Part shown: positions 23,102 through 30,977 of the stretch, in pieces | How positions within the stretch are numbered: position 1 is the first letter of the stretch | Layout: every line of letters begins with the position of its first letter | NCBI RefSeq assembly: GCF_036346855.1 | Contig: NZ_CP107842.1 | Coordinates: forward strand, 1 to 64,000 | Direction: 5' to 3' | DNA from: Streptomyces europaeiscabiei | GTDB taxonomy: Bacteria > Actinomycetota > Actinomycetes > Streptomycetales > Streptomycetaceae | DNA: 64,000 bases | Position numbers and translations under genes: made by a program | Notes under the pieces: model-generated | What the model was told of the DNA's origin: nothing | Seen by the model: the letters and a program-made list of their open reading frames with translations, nothing else | The model's database searches: none

Positions 23102-23881
23102 GTGACGGGGCTGGCCTGGGACAGTTGCCGGATGGCGAAACTCCCCACCGATCCGGACGTGATGGCGCGTACGGTCGTCGACATCGCGGCCGCGTCCTTC
23201 ACGAACGCGCGCGCCCTGCTTACCGGTGCTCAGGCTGTCCTCGACACACGCCAGTGGCCCACGGCTTTCTCCGTCGCCGCCCTGGCTCTTGAGGAGGTCG
23301 GCAAGGCGGCCATGTGCATGACGATGCTCGCCATGCCTCCCACGATGCGCGAACAGTTCCGTCCCCAGTTCGAGAAGGCGTTCGTCGACCACCGGACGAA
23401 GGCAGGGTTCGCGCACCTCATCTTGGGGGTGGTCGCCGAAGCGATGCCGGCCAGCCTCGATCAGCTGATGGCGGACGCGATCGAGTCCGCCCGCAAGAGC
23501 AACGCCGTCAAGTTCCGAGGGTTGTACGTCGACTACACCGATACCGGCGTCCTGCTGACGCCCGCCTCGGTGGGCGAGAAAGAGGCCAGGTGGATGGTCG
23601 CGACCGTCACCACGGCGCTCGCCGAGTCCGTTGACACTGAGGCGGCCGTGGCCGACCCTGACGTCCTCCTCGACTTCCTCAGCGAGTGGCAGGACGGCGT
23701 GGACTTCCACGCCCTTGAGGCGTATGTCGAGAGCGCTACGGAGGAGTTCATCGGTCATATCCGGGCGTTCGTCCGCGACGACGTACCTCCGCCCGCCGAC
23801 TTCCTCGGCCCGGCTCTGGCGAGGAAACTCGCCGCAGCCGACGGCGCACCAGACTCCGGCCCTCTGCCCGATCCTGCATAG
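23102..23881 (+). CDS. AbiV family abortive-infection-like protein
   Basis: The GTG start at 23102 follows GGGGG by 5 nt. The 259-aa protein has the AbiV arrangement: NARALLTGAQAVLDTRQWPT, then LALEEVGKAAMC (residues about 62-72), later HRTKAGFAHLI, RKSNAVKFRGLYVDYTDTGV and a helical C-terminus. AbiV of Lactococcus blocks phage translation after infection; related proteins are widespread. A defence role is expected by family only. The neighbouring FRG, TA-like and nuclease-like genes fit a defence cluster. Confidence 0.78.
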   Translation: MTGLAWDSCRMAKLPTDPDVMARTVVDIAAASFTNARALLTGAQAVLDTRQWPTAFSVAALALEEVGKAAMCMTMLAMPPTMREQFRPQFEKAFVDHRTKAGFAHLILGVVAEAMPASLDQLMADAIESARKSNAVKFRGLYVDYTDTGVLLTPASVGEKEARWMVATVTTALAESVDTEAAVADPDVLLDFLSEWQDGVDFHALEAYVESATEEFIGHIRAFVRDDVPPPADFLGPALARKLAAADGAPDSGPLPDPA

Positions 23882-24018
23882 GATTTTCTCTCCTCGACGA
23901 CGTAGGTCAGAGGTGCTCGTGTTGTCTGTGGGACTGGAGTAAATGCAACGGAATACACCAGTTCAGGACGGCTAGGTTGGCGGCAGCCCTACAGGTTCCC
24001 GACGCCTTGGAGTCCCGC

Positions 24019-24180
24019 ATGTCTCCCACGCCCAAACCCGACCACTCTCACGTCATCGTCACGGCCTGTCTCGGGGCTGTTGTCGCAGGTCTGGCCGTCG
24101 CGGCGGCGCCGGAGCTGCTTCCGGTGCTGGCCCTCGCTATAACGGTGTTCGCCGTGTTGATCTCTCTGCTTCGGGAGTGA
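24019..24180 (+). CDS. Small membrane protein (53 aa)
   Basis: ATG 24019 has GGAG 6 nt upstream (TTGGAGTCCCGC). The product has two hydrophobic stretches (VIVTACLGAVVAGLAVAAAP and LALAITVFAVLISLLRE), likely one or two membrane helices. The function is unknown. It is separated by 138 bp from the AbiV-like gene. Confidence 0.5.
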   Translation: MSPTPKPDHSHVIVTACLGAVVAGLAVAAAPELLPVLALAITVFAVLISLLRE

Positions 24181-24378
24181 TCTGTCCCGGGGGTGGCCTG
24201 TGCTGACTACGAACGGTTCGTGGTCATCAGCCGCGACACTCTCCTCCGGGACATTCTCATCCGCGCCCTACCAGTGTCCCCCGCCCTGACGTTGTCGAAG
24301 AGCGTGCCGGCACTCGGGATGTGCCGGCAGTCTCCGCCGTGGCCGCCGCTAGATCGCTGCCGGGGCCTGGGCTTGTGG

Positions 24379-24882
24379 TCAGGGGAGTGGTGTGTAGAGC
24401 CATTCCTGAGCGGCCCGGTCGCTGGTCGGGGCCAGGCGTACGGTGCCGTCCTTCGCGGCCTCCCACGACAGGCTCTTGCCGTCCTCATCCGTCTGGATGT
24501 GGTCGGTGGGCGCGTCGTTGGTGAGGGGCTGGGACACCCACAGTTGCCTGCGGTCGTCCTCCTCGCACGGGGCCAGGGCCAGGGCCTGGCGCTCCGCGGG
24601 CGCGACACACATGCCGGGTACCGAGTCGACGCGCAGTGTCCCCCAGCTGTAGCGGAGCCGCTGCGCGGTGTCGCGCTCGTCGCACTCGGCCAGGGCCAGT
24701 CGCAACGGCGGCTCGTCGGCGCTCTGGGGCGTCGCCTGCACCCTCACGCACCGGTCGCCGAGGGCGGAGCGAATCAGCACCCGCTGCTCGTCGGGGAACG
24801 CTCCCGCCGGGACTGCGGCCGCGGCAAGCGCGCCCACCACCATCGTCACAACGCCGAGCGTCCGCATCGTCGTTGGCCTCAT
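24379..24882 (-). CDS. Secreted ricin-type lectin-like protein
   Basis: ATG 24882 with GAGGAGG begins a signal peptide (MRPTTMRTLGVVTMVVGALA...AGAFP). The mature part has repeated Q/W units (RYSWGTLRV, QLWV, EWLYTP) and paired cysteines (GDRCVRV, GMCVAP, LAPCEED), the pattern of a single ricin B or beta-trefoil lectin domain. It may bind carbohydrate outside the cell. A fragment of a homologue occurs at about 60887-60947. Confidence 0.68.
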   Translation of the reverse strand: MRPTTMRTLGVVTMVVGALAAAAVPAGAFPDEQRVLIRSALGDRCVRVQATPQSADEPPLRLALAECDERDTAQRLRYSWGTLRVDSVPGMCVAPAERQALALAPCEEDDRRQLWVSQPLTNDAPTDHIQTDEDGKSLSWEAAKDGTVRLAPTSDRAAQEWLYTPLP

Positions 24883-25047
24883 CGCGTGCCTCCTCGGTGA
24901 TCACTGCTGGTATGGCCAACGACCTGCAGGGGGCGCGGGTACGCCCCTACCCGTCACCCGTGCTGGTGATCAACCCGCGTGGATTGGCGTGCGCACGCGA
25001 ACTTGCCCCGCCGTGCGGGCCGCAGAGCCGATACCCGCGTGGCCAAC

Positions 25048-25071
25048 GGTTTATCTGGGCAGATTGAACGG
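25048..25071. repeat. AGATTAA-type dispersed repeat, copy 2
   Basis: GTTTATCTGGGCAGATTGAA matches copy 1 at 2349 also in its right flank (GGTCAG). It lies just downstream of the minus-strand gene ending at 25107. Confidence 0.5.
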
Positions 25072-25106
25072 ATCTTGGCTGGTCAGATGGGTGGTGGGCT
25101 GTTCGG

Positions 25107-25553
25107 TTAGCTGCGGGTGCCGGGCTGCTGGATGCCCTGCCACCTGGGCCCAAGCCCGAGTGTCCGGCGCTGTCGGCGTCTCTGGGAGGCCCTGGGGGCG
25201 CCTGGCGGTGTGCTGGTGGGGGAGGGGGCGGTGGTGTCCTCTGCCGGGGCATCGTCGGCCGGGGGCAGGTGCAGACGGCGGCGCAGATCTGCGGTGGCTT
25301 GCAGGATGGGTGTGAGGATGTCGCCGGCCTCGGGGTGGGTGCTGGCCAGGGCCTGCGCGGTGGTCTCGATCGTCTCCACCGCGTCCTCGGCGGCGGCGCG
25401 GTTCCACCGCTCGGGGCCCACGGCGTCGTGCAGCGCGCAGGCGTGGTCTGCCAGTTGGGCGGCGAGCTGCTCGACGCCTGGTGCGGCGGTCGAGGGGAGG
25501 AGACTCCACATGCCCTGGTCCAACGACGGCCGGTCCTGTCCGTTCCCTGGCAA
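25107..25553 (-). CDS. Hypothetical protein (about 134-148 aa)
   Basis: Possible starts are TTG 25553 (AGGGA region) and ATG 25511. The product is helical at the N-terminus (GVEQLAAQLADHACALHDAV, DAVETIETTAQALASTHPEA) and Pro/Arg-rich at the C-terminus. No family was recognised. Confidence 0.45.
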   Translation of the reverse strand: MPGNGQDRPSLDQGMWSLLPSTAAPGVEQLAAQLADHACALHDAVGPERWNRAAAEDAVETIETTAQALASTHPEAGDILTPILQATADLRRRLHLPPADDAPAEDTTAPSPTSTPPGAPRASQRRRQRRTLGLGPRWQGIQQPGTRS

Positions 25554-25589
25554 ACTGATCGCGTTGCTGTCTGTAGTCAGAAGCCGAGT

Positions 25590-26180
25590 TCAGAAGGTCT
25601 TCGGACCTTCCACCCACTTCATGATCTCTTCCATGCGTTGCCTGATTTCATCGCGAAATGGCTCCGCCTCGCTCGATGTCAGCGTGAGGTCCGGGAAGAG
25701 CGACCACCGGAATCCGTCTTCGCCGCGCGGGGGGCTTATCTGGAAGACGGTCATGCCCCTGCCATCCGGCAGGAGGTTGATGCGGTGCTCAGCGACGACG
25801 CGATTCGGCACCCTCGTCAGCAGCTCGCGCGCAAGGTCGGCTGTGGTCTTCTGGAACCTGGCGCTCTGCGGCGCCAAGACGTAGTCCGCATCGTCCCACG
25901 TCTCGATCACGATGGTTTTGGGGGTCGTCTGGGCCACCCTCTGGATCTCATCGAACGAGAGGCGTGTCGCCTCACTGGGGCGGCGGTTGTTGAACAAGAG
26001 ATACACAGCTCGGTCCGAGACGGCTGACGTGATCCGTTCGCCCTGCCCCAGTATGAGCCAATCGTGACGGCCTCCGACGAGGCTCGGGCAGTCGTACTGA
26101 AGTCTCTCACCGGGCTCCAGGAAGCCATTGAGAGACTTCTCCATTCCGGCGAGCCATCTTCGCTTCAAAAAGTTCGGCAT
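25590..26180 (-). CDS. Hypothetical protein (196 aa), PH-like or small soluble domain
   Basis: The ATG at 26180 starts MPNFLKRRWLAGMEKSLNGF, a possible helix, followed by strand-rich DWLILGQGERITSAVSDRAV and YLLFNNRRPSEATRLSFDEI, the pattern of small PH-type folds in bacterial proteins of unknown function. The C-terminus is helical. Start choice is uncertain because no strong ribosome site was seen. Divergent to the gene at 26365. Confidence 0.55.
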   Translation of the reverse strand: MPNFLKRRWLAGMEKSLNGFLEPGERLQYDCPSLVGGRHDWLILGQGERITSAVSDRAVYLLFNNRRPSEATRLSFDEIQRVAQTTPKTIVIETWDDADYVLAPQSARFQKTTADLARELLTRVPNRVVAEHRINLLPDGRGMTVFQISPPRGEDGFRWSLFPDLTLTSSEAEPFRDEIRQRMEEIMKWVEGPKTF

Positions 26181-26364
26181 GGCCGAACCATAGGTCCAGT
26201 TGGCGAGGAGGGAACATCCCGAGTTGTTGCCAGAGCACGGTCAGCGGAGTGATCGCGGGACACGGAGGCCGACCCGGCACTGTGGCAGACGAAATCCCTC
26301 GCCTTTTCCAGCCATGGAGTGCATCCTGACCCGTTATGCCTCGTACTCGACAAGGGGAAGTGAC

Positions 26365-26892
26365 GTGACCGATACCCTCCAGCCAGACCCAGAGATGATG
26401 GGTGCGGCCTTGATCGGCTACTACCAGGCTGTTGAGCGGTTCCTGCGGGACGCGACGCGGGTCACCGAGCACGACGACGGCTTCGCCGCCCTCGCCTCCG
26501 CGACGGAGTGCCTCTTCTGGGCATGCTCATTGGAAGAACAGCTGCGCAAGAACGACCCGACGTACGCGAGTAACGCTGACAACTACGGTCGGAGGCTTGT
26601 TCAGGGAGCCCGCTGGGCGCGCAACCAAGCCACTCATCAACTCGCGTTCATCGTTGCCCACTCTGATGGCCCGCAGTCTCCGCAGGGCATCCCCCCGACG
26701 CAGGTCGAAGTGGTGTGGCGGCCCGCCGATGAGATGCCGGCGCCGGACCAAGAACGCCGGAACCAGCGCGCGGCGTACGAACAGCACCTGGCTGACCGTC
26801 CCGTACGCGTCACCTTCGACTACATCAAGGGCTTCTTCGCATCCGAGCAGAACAGGCCCGGCTCATTGCTCAACCGCACCACTCAGGCGTGA
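26365..26892 (+). CDS. Hypothetical protein (175 aa), helical
   Basis: The GTG at 26365 follows AGGGGAAG. The protein is mostly helical: FLRDATRVTEHDDGFAALAS, ATECLFWACSLEEQLRKNDP and RLVQGARWARNQATHQLAF, a pattern seen in small HEPN-like proteins, though the catalytic RxxxxH motif was not found. No family assignment. Confidence 0.55.
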   Translation: MTDTLQPDPEMMGAALIGYYQAVERFLRDATRVTEHDDGFAALASATECLFWACSLEEQLRKNDPTYASNADNYGRRLVQGARWARNQATHQLAFIVAHSDGPQSPQGIPPTQVEVVWRPADEMPAPDQERRNQRAAYEQHLADRPVRVTFDYIKGFFASEQNRPGSLLNRTTQA

Positions 26893-27011
26893 GGGGGAGC
26901 TGATCAGTTTCCCCGGGAACCGATCGTTTCGCCGATCAGATAGGGCGGGAACCGCTCGCCTTCACTGGGAACGGACAGGTCCATCGGGTGCCCCAAACCT
27001 CCCTTGATCAA

Positions 27012-27030
27012 CGCTTAATCTGGCTAGAAT
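27012..27030. repeat. AGATTAA-type dispersed repeat, copy 3 (divergent)
   Basis: GCTTAATCTGGCTAGAATA is a weaker match to the TTTAAACnGGCCAGATTAA family. It lies directly upstream of the gene at 27038, in contrast to the other copies, which follow genes. Confidence 0.4.
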
Positions 27031-27037
27031 ATTCGGC

Positions 27038-27763
27038 ATGTTGCAGGTCAGCGGAGTGAAGCCGTTTGTCGTCGTGGTCGACGACAAGGAGGATTTGCAG
27101 GCTCTGGACGCCGTGGTGTCAGAGGCCCGGCGGGCTGAACTGGCGTGGTTGGCGGCGGCTCGGAAAGACGCCGGCATTGCGTGGCTGCGCGGAACTGCTC
27201 TCTCGGAGGCTCGTCGTCAGATCCGGGTCGAACAGCAGCGGTTGCGCGAGGACGGCACGCTGTACGGGACGAAAGACCTGGTCATGACCCGGGCGGTGCG
27301 GGCTGAGCTGCACTCACGCAGGATGCTGACGGCCTGGCCGGACCCTCCGCCGGGCGAGACCAGCGCTCCCGGGCGCCGCTGGGGGATCTCGCCCGATCCG
27401 TGGGCCCTCCTCGCCCTCGAAGAGAAGGAAGAGGAGGGGGAGGAGAAGCAGAAGAGGCCGCGGCTGTCCTTCAAACTGCCCGCGGCTCTGGGCGAGACCC
27501 TGGTGCGGGCGGCGTACTGGACGAGTGCGCCGATCGTCGCCGAGCTCCAGGCCTGGGATAAGCGCTGGGGCGACGGGCCGACGGTGATCCTTCGGGAGGC
27601 GATGCGGCGCAACGGCGGCAGGGTGACCGACCTGGACGTCATGGTGGCCATGCTCGCGCCGCGTCCGGAAGCGGGCGCGCTGGAGGATCGGGCCCGGCTC
27701 CGCGCGCAGATCGTCACGACCGGCACCCTGGCCCGGGACGCCTTGGCGCGCGCTATCCGCTGA
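27038..27763 (+). CDS. Hypothetical protein (241 aa)
   Basis: ATG 27038 is close after AAT/TATTC promoter-like DNA. The N-terminal part is a charged helix pair (SEARRAELAWLAAARKDAGI). The C-terminal part (TDLDVMVAMLAPRPEAGALE) ends ARAIR and is followed by one of the AGATTAA repeats and a hairpin terminator. A truncated copy of this C-terminal part lies at 60575-60746 with the same downstream elements. No family was recognised. Confidence 0.6.
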   Translation: MLQVSGVKPFVVVVDDKEDLQALDAVVSEARRAELAWLAAARKDAGIAWLRGTALSEARRQIRVEQQRLREDGTLYGTKDLVMTRAVRAELHSRRMLTAWPDPPPGETSAPGRRWGISPDPWALLALEEKEEEGEEKQKRPRLSFKLPAALGETLVRAAYWTSAPIVAELQAWDKRWGDGPTVILREAMRRNGGRVTDLDVMVAMLAPRPEAGALEDRARLRAQIVTTGTLARDALARAIR

Positions 27764-27802
27764 CCTCTGTGGCTGTGCAAGGCTGCTACCAGTGGAAACA
27801 CG

Positions 27803-27825
27803 TTTAAACAGGCCAGATTAATCGG
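27803..27825. repeat. AGATTAA-type dispersed repeat, copy 4
   Basis: TTTAAACAGGCCAGATTAA is the best match to the family. It is near-palindromic about GGCC (TTAAACA and AGATTAA arms) and lies between the stop of the 241-aa gene and a hairpin terminator. Confidence 0.6.
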
Positions 27826-27837
27826 TTCTCAGCCGCT

Positions 27838-27869
27838 CAAGAAAGCCCCGGGCCGAAGTCCGGGGCTCA
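27838..27869 (-). terminator. Rho-independent terminator
   Basis: AGCCCCGG and CCGGGGCT (27844-27867) pair around an 8-nt loop and are followed on the minus strand by TTTC. It ends the minus-strand gene at 28022. A near-identical structure lies at 61135-61158. Confidence 0.7.
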
Positions 27870-28021
27870 CCTCGCTGTTCCGTTTCAGCGGTCTCGACCA
27901 TAGCAGCGGCGGCCGGCTCGGTAGATCAACGCCCTCATAGCTGAGCACGGCGCCGACGACCGGCGGTGCGGGTGCCGGGGCCGCGGGCTCGGGGCTGCCC
28001 TTCATCAGCCGCCGCTGCTGC

Positions 28022-28858
28022 TCAGGCCTCCTGCTGCATGGCGGTGCGGTAAGCGTTGGCTGCCTCTTCCCAGGCGCTGTCATCGCCGGGGGCGGCGCGC
28101 AGGGCCTTGGCGCGGGCCCGGTCGCCGACGAGGGACTGGTGGAAGCCCCTGGGGAGAGGATCACCCCCGCGCTCACTCTCGCGGAGCATCCGCTCCTGCA
28201 GGTCGGCACGGAGGTCCAACAGGTCGGCCTCCGCCTGCGGGTCGGGCACCAGGTGGTCCATCCGCATACGGTGGGCGGCGTCGCCGACGAGCAGCACCAT
28301 CTCGATGGTGGAGTGCCGGGGCAGGCCGCCGCTGACCGGGTGTTCCTGGTCGGCCCAGCCGTCGTGCCGGCGCAACCACCGGTCCAGATCGCGGGCGGTC
28401 TTCTCTGCGCTGCCGTTGGCCGGGACGGCGCTGCCCGGGGCGTAGCGGGCGCCGTAGGGGATGCGCTTGTCGTCGGGGGTTCCGTCGGGGTGTCGCCGCT
28501 CGGGCTTGTCGAGCGGTGCGCGCCATGCCTTGACGGGGTCGGTGAACTTGGTGTGGGCGGACTGGCGGGTGATGCCCAGTGCCTCGCCGATCTCTTCCCA
28601 GCTGGTGCCGCGCTCGCGCTCGTAGATGACGGCCTGGCGCTGGGCGTGCTCGGCGAGACGGATCAGCTCGGCGGCCTCGCGTACGAAGCCGCCCGGCGTG
28701 ACGGTGCTGGAAGAGTCGTCTTCGGTGCCGATGCGGCCGAGCGCGGTCTCGGCGACGTTGCGGTAGGCGTCGGAGAGCATGAGGCGCGCGAGGGCGGCCG
28801 GGGTGTACGGGTGCGGCGGATCGGGAGTCGTGTCGGCCTGCGGACTGGTCTCGGTCAT
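28022..28858 (-). CDS. HTH regulator-like protein (278 aa)
   Basis: Start ATG 28858 (MTETSPQA); an in-frame start 14 codons earlier is possible. The middle region SWEEIGEALGITRQSAHTKF is a typical sigma-70 region 4 or XRE-like helix-turn-helix, and the N- and C-terminal parts are helical. Similar HTH proteins of Streptomyces are of unknown role. The palindrome GATTGCAATC (28936-28945) and a -10-like TATAGT lie upstream and could be its operator and promoter. It is convergent to the gene at 27038 and divergent to the nuclease-like gene at 29069. Confidence 0.65.
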   Translation of the reverse strand: MTETSPQADTTPDPPHPYTPAALARLMLSDAYRNVAETALGRIGTEDDSSSTVTPGGFVREAAELIRLAEHAQRQAVIYERERGTSWEEIGEALGITRQSAHTKFTDPVKAWRAPLDKPERRHPDGTPDDKRIPYGARYAPGSAVPANGSAEKTARDLDRWLRRHDGWADQEHPVSGGLPRHSTIEMVLLVGDAAHRMRMDHLVPDPQAEADLLDLRADLQERMLRESERGGDPLPRGFHQSLVGDRARAKALRAAPGDDSAWEEAANAYRTAMQQEA

Positions 28859-28935
28859 GTCGTCATCATAGGACTGACGGAGCAGGACTGTCAGCTCCAC
28901 TCTGACGTTTGATGAGTGTCAGACTATAATTGACC

Positions 28936-28945
28936 GATTGCAATC
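28936..28945. promoter_or_regulatory. GATTGCAATC palindrome in divergent promoter region
   Basis: A perfect 10-bp palindrome between the divergent genes at 28858 and 29069, next to TATAAT-like sequences on both strands. Possible operator for the HTH protein. Confidence 0.4.
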
Positions 28946-29040
28946 GTCGCTTGCAGCTGACGGAACGGATTCGTCATGCTCGGGCTGACGTAGTGCCGAT
29001 GTCAGACAGTGGATGACGTACGGAGCGTTTCCCTAAACCC

Positions 29041-29064
29041 ACAGGATAATTACGGTTATCCTGT
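29041..29064 (+). promoter_or_regulatory. Inverted repeat operator, 9-bp arms
   Basis: ACAGGATAA (29041-29049) and TTATCCTGT (29056-29064) are exact inverts with a 6-nt centre TTACGG, and end 5 bp before the ATG of the nuclease-like gene. The location suggests tight transcriptional control of that gene. Confidence 0.6.
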
Positions 29065-29068
29065 GCAT

Positions 29069-30229
29069 ATGCTGACGTCGGATCAGGACCCCGCCCGTAC
29101 GGGTGAATCGAGCGACACACCGCCGAAAGAGACGGCCCCGCCGGGAGGTAGCCGGTACGTGCCCTCCGTTGCGGGGCCCACTGAGGTGCCCAGTCCCCAC
29201 GATGCGCTCCGGCGGGCCAGGATCGCCGTCGACATCCACATGGCGAACCGGCTGGACGACTGCCACATGTGGAAGGAGACCACGGCGACCGACATCCTCC
29301 TCTCCACCGCGTCCCCACGGATCCGGTATGCGGAGTTCAACACGGACCACGAAAAGGAGCACGGTGCCGACTGGCTGTGGTGCTGGGTGGACCGCGACGG
29401 GACCACCTTCTGCCTTTTGGTCCAGGCGAAGATCCTCAAGAGGCGCGGAAGGCGCTGGACCATCGACTTCGCCTACAAGACCAAGGGCGACAAGGAGCGC
29501 CGGCCGCAGATCTCCAAGCTGATCGCCGCCTCGGACCGCTACGAAGCCGCCGCAGCCTACGTCCTTTACTGCGGTGACGCGGAGTACCGCGCGACCCTGG
29601 AGTGCGACCGTAAACACGACGGCGTCCCGTGCCGGGAGCGCGACCGGGCCGGGGTATCCGCCATCTCCGCCCTGGTCGCGGAGAATGCCGTTAACCACTG
29701 CGGGAAGGACGCGGGCGTGGCCGCCTTCCACGCCGCCGCCCCTGTCGAGGACATCGCCGGCCCCGACAACCCGGACACGCCGATAGTGCCGCTCACCCGA
29801 GAACTGCCCAAGGAACTGGCCCGCTTCCTGCGGCAGCCTCAGCGAGGCGCGCGGCGCGCGGCCAAGGAACTGCTCCGCCCGGTCGAGCAGATCAGGATCG
29901 GGCAGTTCACCACCGCGACCCTGGAGCGCGCCGACCCGGTCGCCGGAGCCCTCTTCCCGGACCTCCCCGCAGACAGGGGCCACTTCTCGGTGCCCTACCT
30001 CGCGCACATGCTGCGCGGCCTGCGCTCCGAGGTCCCCGGCTACGTACGTGACGTGATGGAAGGCAGGACCCCTCCGGCCTGGGTCACCGACCACCTTGCC
30101 GGCATCGTCGTCATCACCGACGCGGACGCCCGGCCCACGGCCGGGGGCCGGGTCGCCGACTACCCGCGCAAGGTCATGGAAGACCAGACTGCTTCGGCCG
30201 CGGCCACGGACTCGACGGAGGCCGCGTGA
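29069..30229 (+). CDS. DUF6615-like putative nuclease
   Basis: ATG 29069 is chosen because the inverted repeat lies just upstream; an in-frame GTG at 29009 would place it inside the gene. The 386-aa product carries EHGADWLWCWVDRD followed by TFCLLVQAKILKR (about residues 97-124), the D...QAK pattern of PD-(D/E)xK nucleases as in DUF6615 proteins. Those proteins are seen in defence islands, but their reaction has not been established here. The next genes (small ORF at 30226, coiled-coil membrane protein at 30308) are overlapping or close and may form one unit. Confidence 0.65.
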   Translation: MLTSDQDPARTGESSDTPPKETAPPGGSRYVPSVAGPTEVPSPHDALRRARIAVDIHMANRLDDCHMWKETTATDILLSTASPRIRYAEFNTDHEKEHGADWLWCWVDRDGTTFCLLVQAKILKRRGRRWTIDFAYKTKGDKERRPQISKLIAASDRYEAAAAYVLYCGDAEYRATLECDRKHDGVPCRERDRAGVSAISALVAENAVNHCGKDAGVAAFHAAAPVEDIAGPDNPDTPIVPLTRELPKELARFLRQPQRGARRAAKELLRPVEQIRIGQFTTATLERADPVAGALFPDLPADRGHFSVPYLAHMLRGLRSEVPGYVRDVMEGRTPPAWVTDHLAGIVVITDADARPTAGGRVADYPRKVMEDQTASAAATDSTEAA

Positions 30230-30318
30230 ACAACAACTCCCTCTCCGTCCCGGATCCGACGACGGCGCCCCTCCTCTTCACCACTCCGGTGCCGAGGGGC
30301 GGGACACATGAACGGTGA
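30226..30318 (+). CDS. Very short ORF (30 aa) bridging two genes
   Basis: The GTG overlaps the stop of the nuclease-like gene (GTGA) and the TGA at 30316-30318 overlaps the start of the next gene. The product VNNNSLSVPDPTTAPLLFTT is short and uncharged. It may only couple translation. Confidence 0.25.
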   Translation: MNNNSLSVPDPTTAPLLFTTPVPRGGTHER

Positions 30319-30922
30319 ACTCACCACAGCAATCGTGGCGGCGGTCGTGAGCGCGGGCGCGGCCGGCGTCGCCGTATGGCAGGCGAACATCGCCAAACAG
30401 TCCGCAGACTCCGCGCGGATCCAGGCGGACGCCGCGCAGGTCCAGGCGGACGCCGCCCAGGAACAGGTCGCGTTGATGCGACGCCAGATCGAGGCCGAGG
30501 ACGCCGATCGGCACCAGGCCGCCGGTCCGCAGTTCGTGATCGACCAGGCGCACACCGACACTCGCGATGGCAACACCCCTTACGGGGTGCTGGTGCTCAG
30601 ACAGGAATCCGGCCCGCCGCTTGCCTCCGTGCTCGTCACCGCGTCCGGCGAGGGCGTCGAGGGCCTGCGGGGCGAATACGCCAGCGCCAGCGACTCCTAC
30701 CGCTGTGCTGCCGAGACCGACCTCGGCCCGATGGCCGAGGGGAACGGCACACGGGTGGTTCACGTGGCGCTCGACTACCACCACCCCGAGACCACGGTCC
30801 TGCTCCATCTCGAATGCCGCGCCCGGGATACCGACAGCGTGTGGCGCCGGTCGATATCCAGCAACGTGGCCCCCGTTCCGGAACCGCCCCGCCGCAACAC
30901 CTCTCGGTCGCCGTGGATGTAG
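30308..30922 (+). CDS. Membrane-anchored coiled-coil protein (204 aa)
   Basis: ATG 30308 has GAGGGGCGGG upstream. The product has an N-terminal membrane helix (LTTAIVAAVVSAGAAGVAVW) and then a coiled coil rich in A/Q/D heptads (QADAAQVQADAAQEQVALMR). A beta-rich C-terminal domain follows. The layout resembles membrane-tethered effector or sensor parts. The start overlaps the 30-aa ORF and the nuclease-like gene lies just upstream, so a functional pair is an inference. Confidence 0.6.
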   Translation: MNGELTTAIVAAVVSAGAAGVAVWQANIAKQSADSARIQADAAQVQADAAQEQVALMRRQIEAEDADRHQAAGPQFVIDQAHTDTRDGNTPYGVLVLRQESGPPLASVLVTASGEGVEGLRGEYASASDSYRCAAETDLGPMAEGNGTRVVHVALDYHHPETTVLLHLECRARDTDSVWRRSISSNVAPVPEPPRRNTSRSPWM

Positions 30923-30977
30923 TGACCGGCCCGAAGGAGTGTCAGGGCCACCGCCGAACCACGCCAGAGGAGGATGC

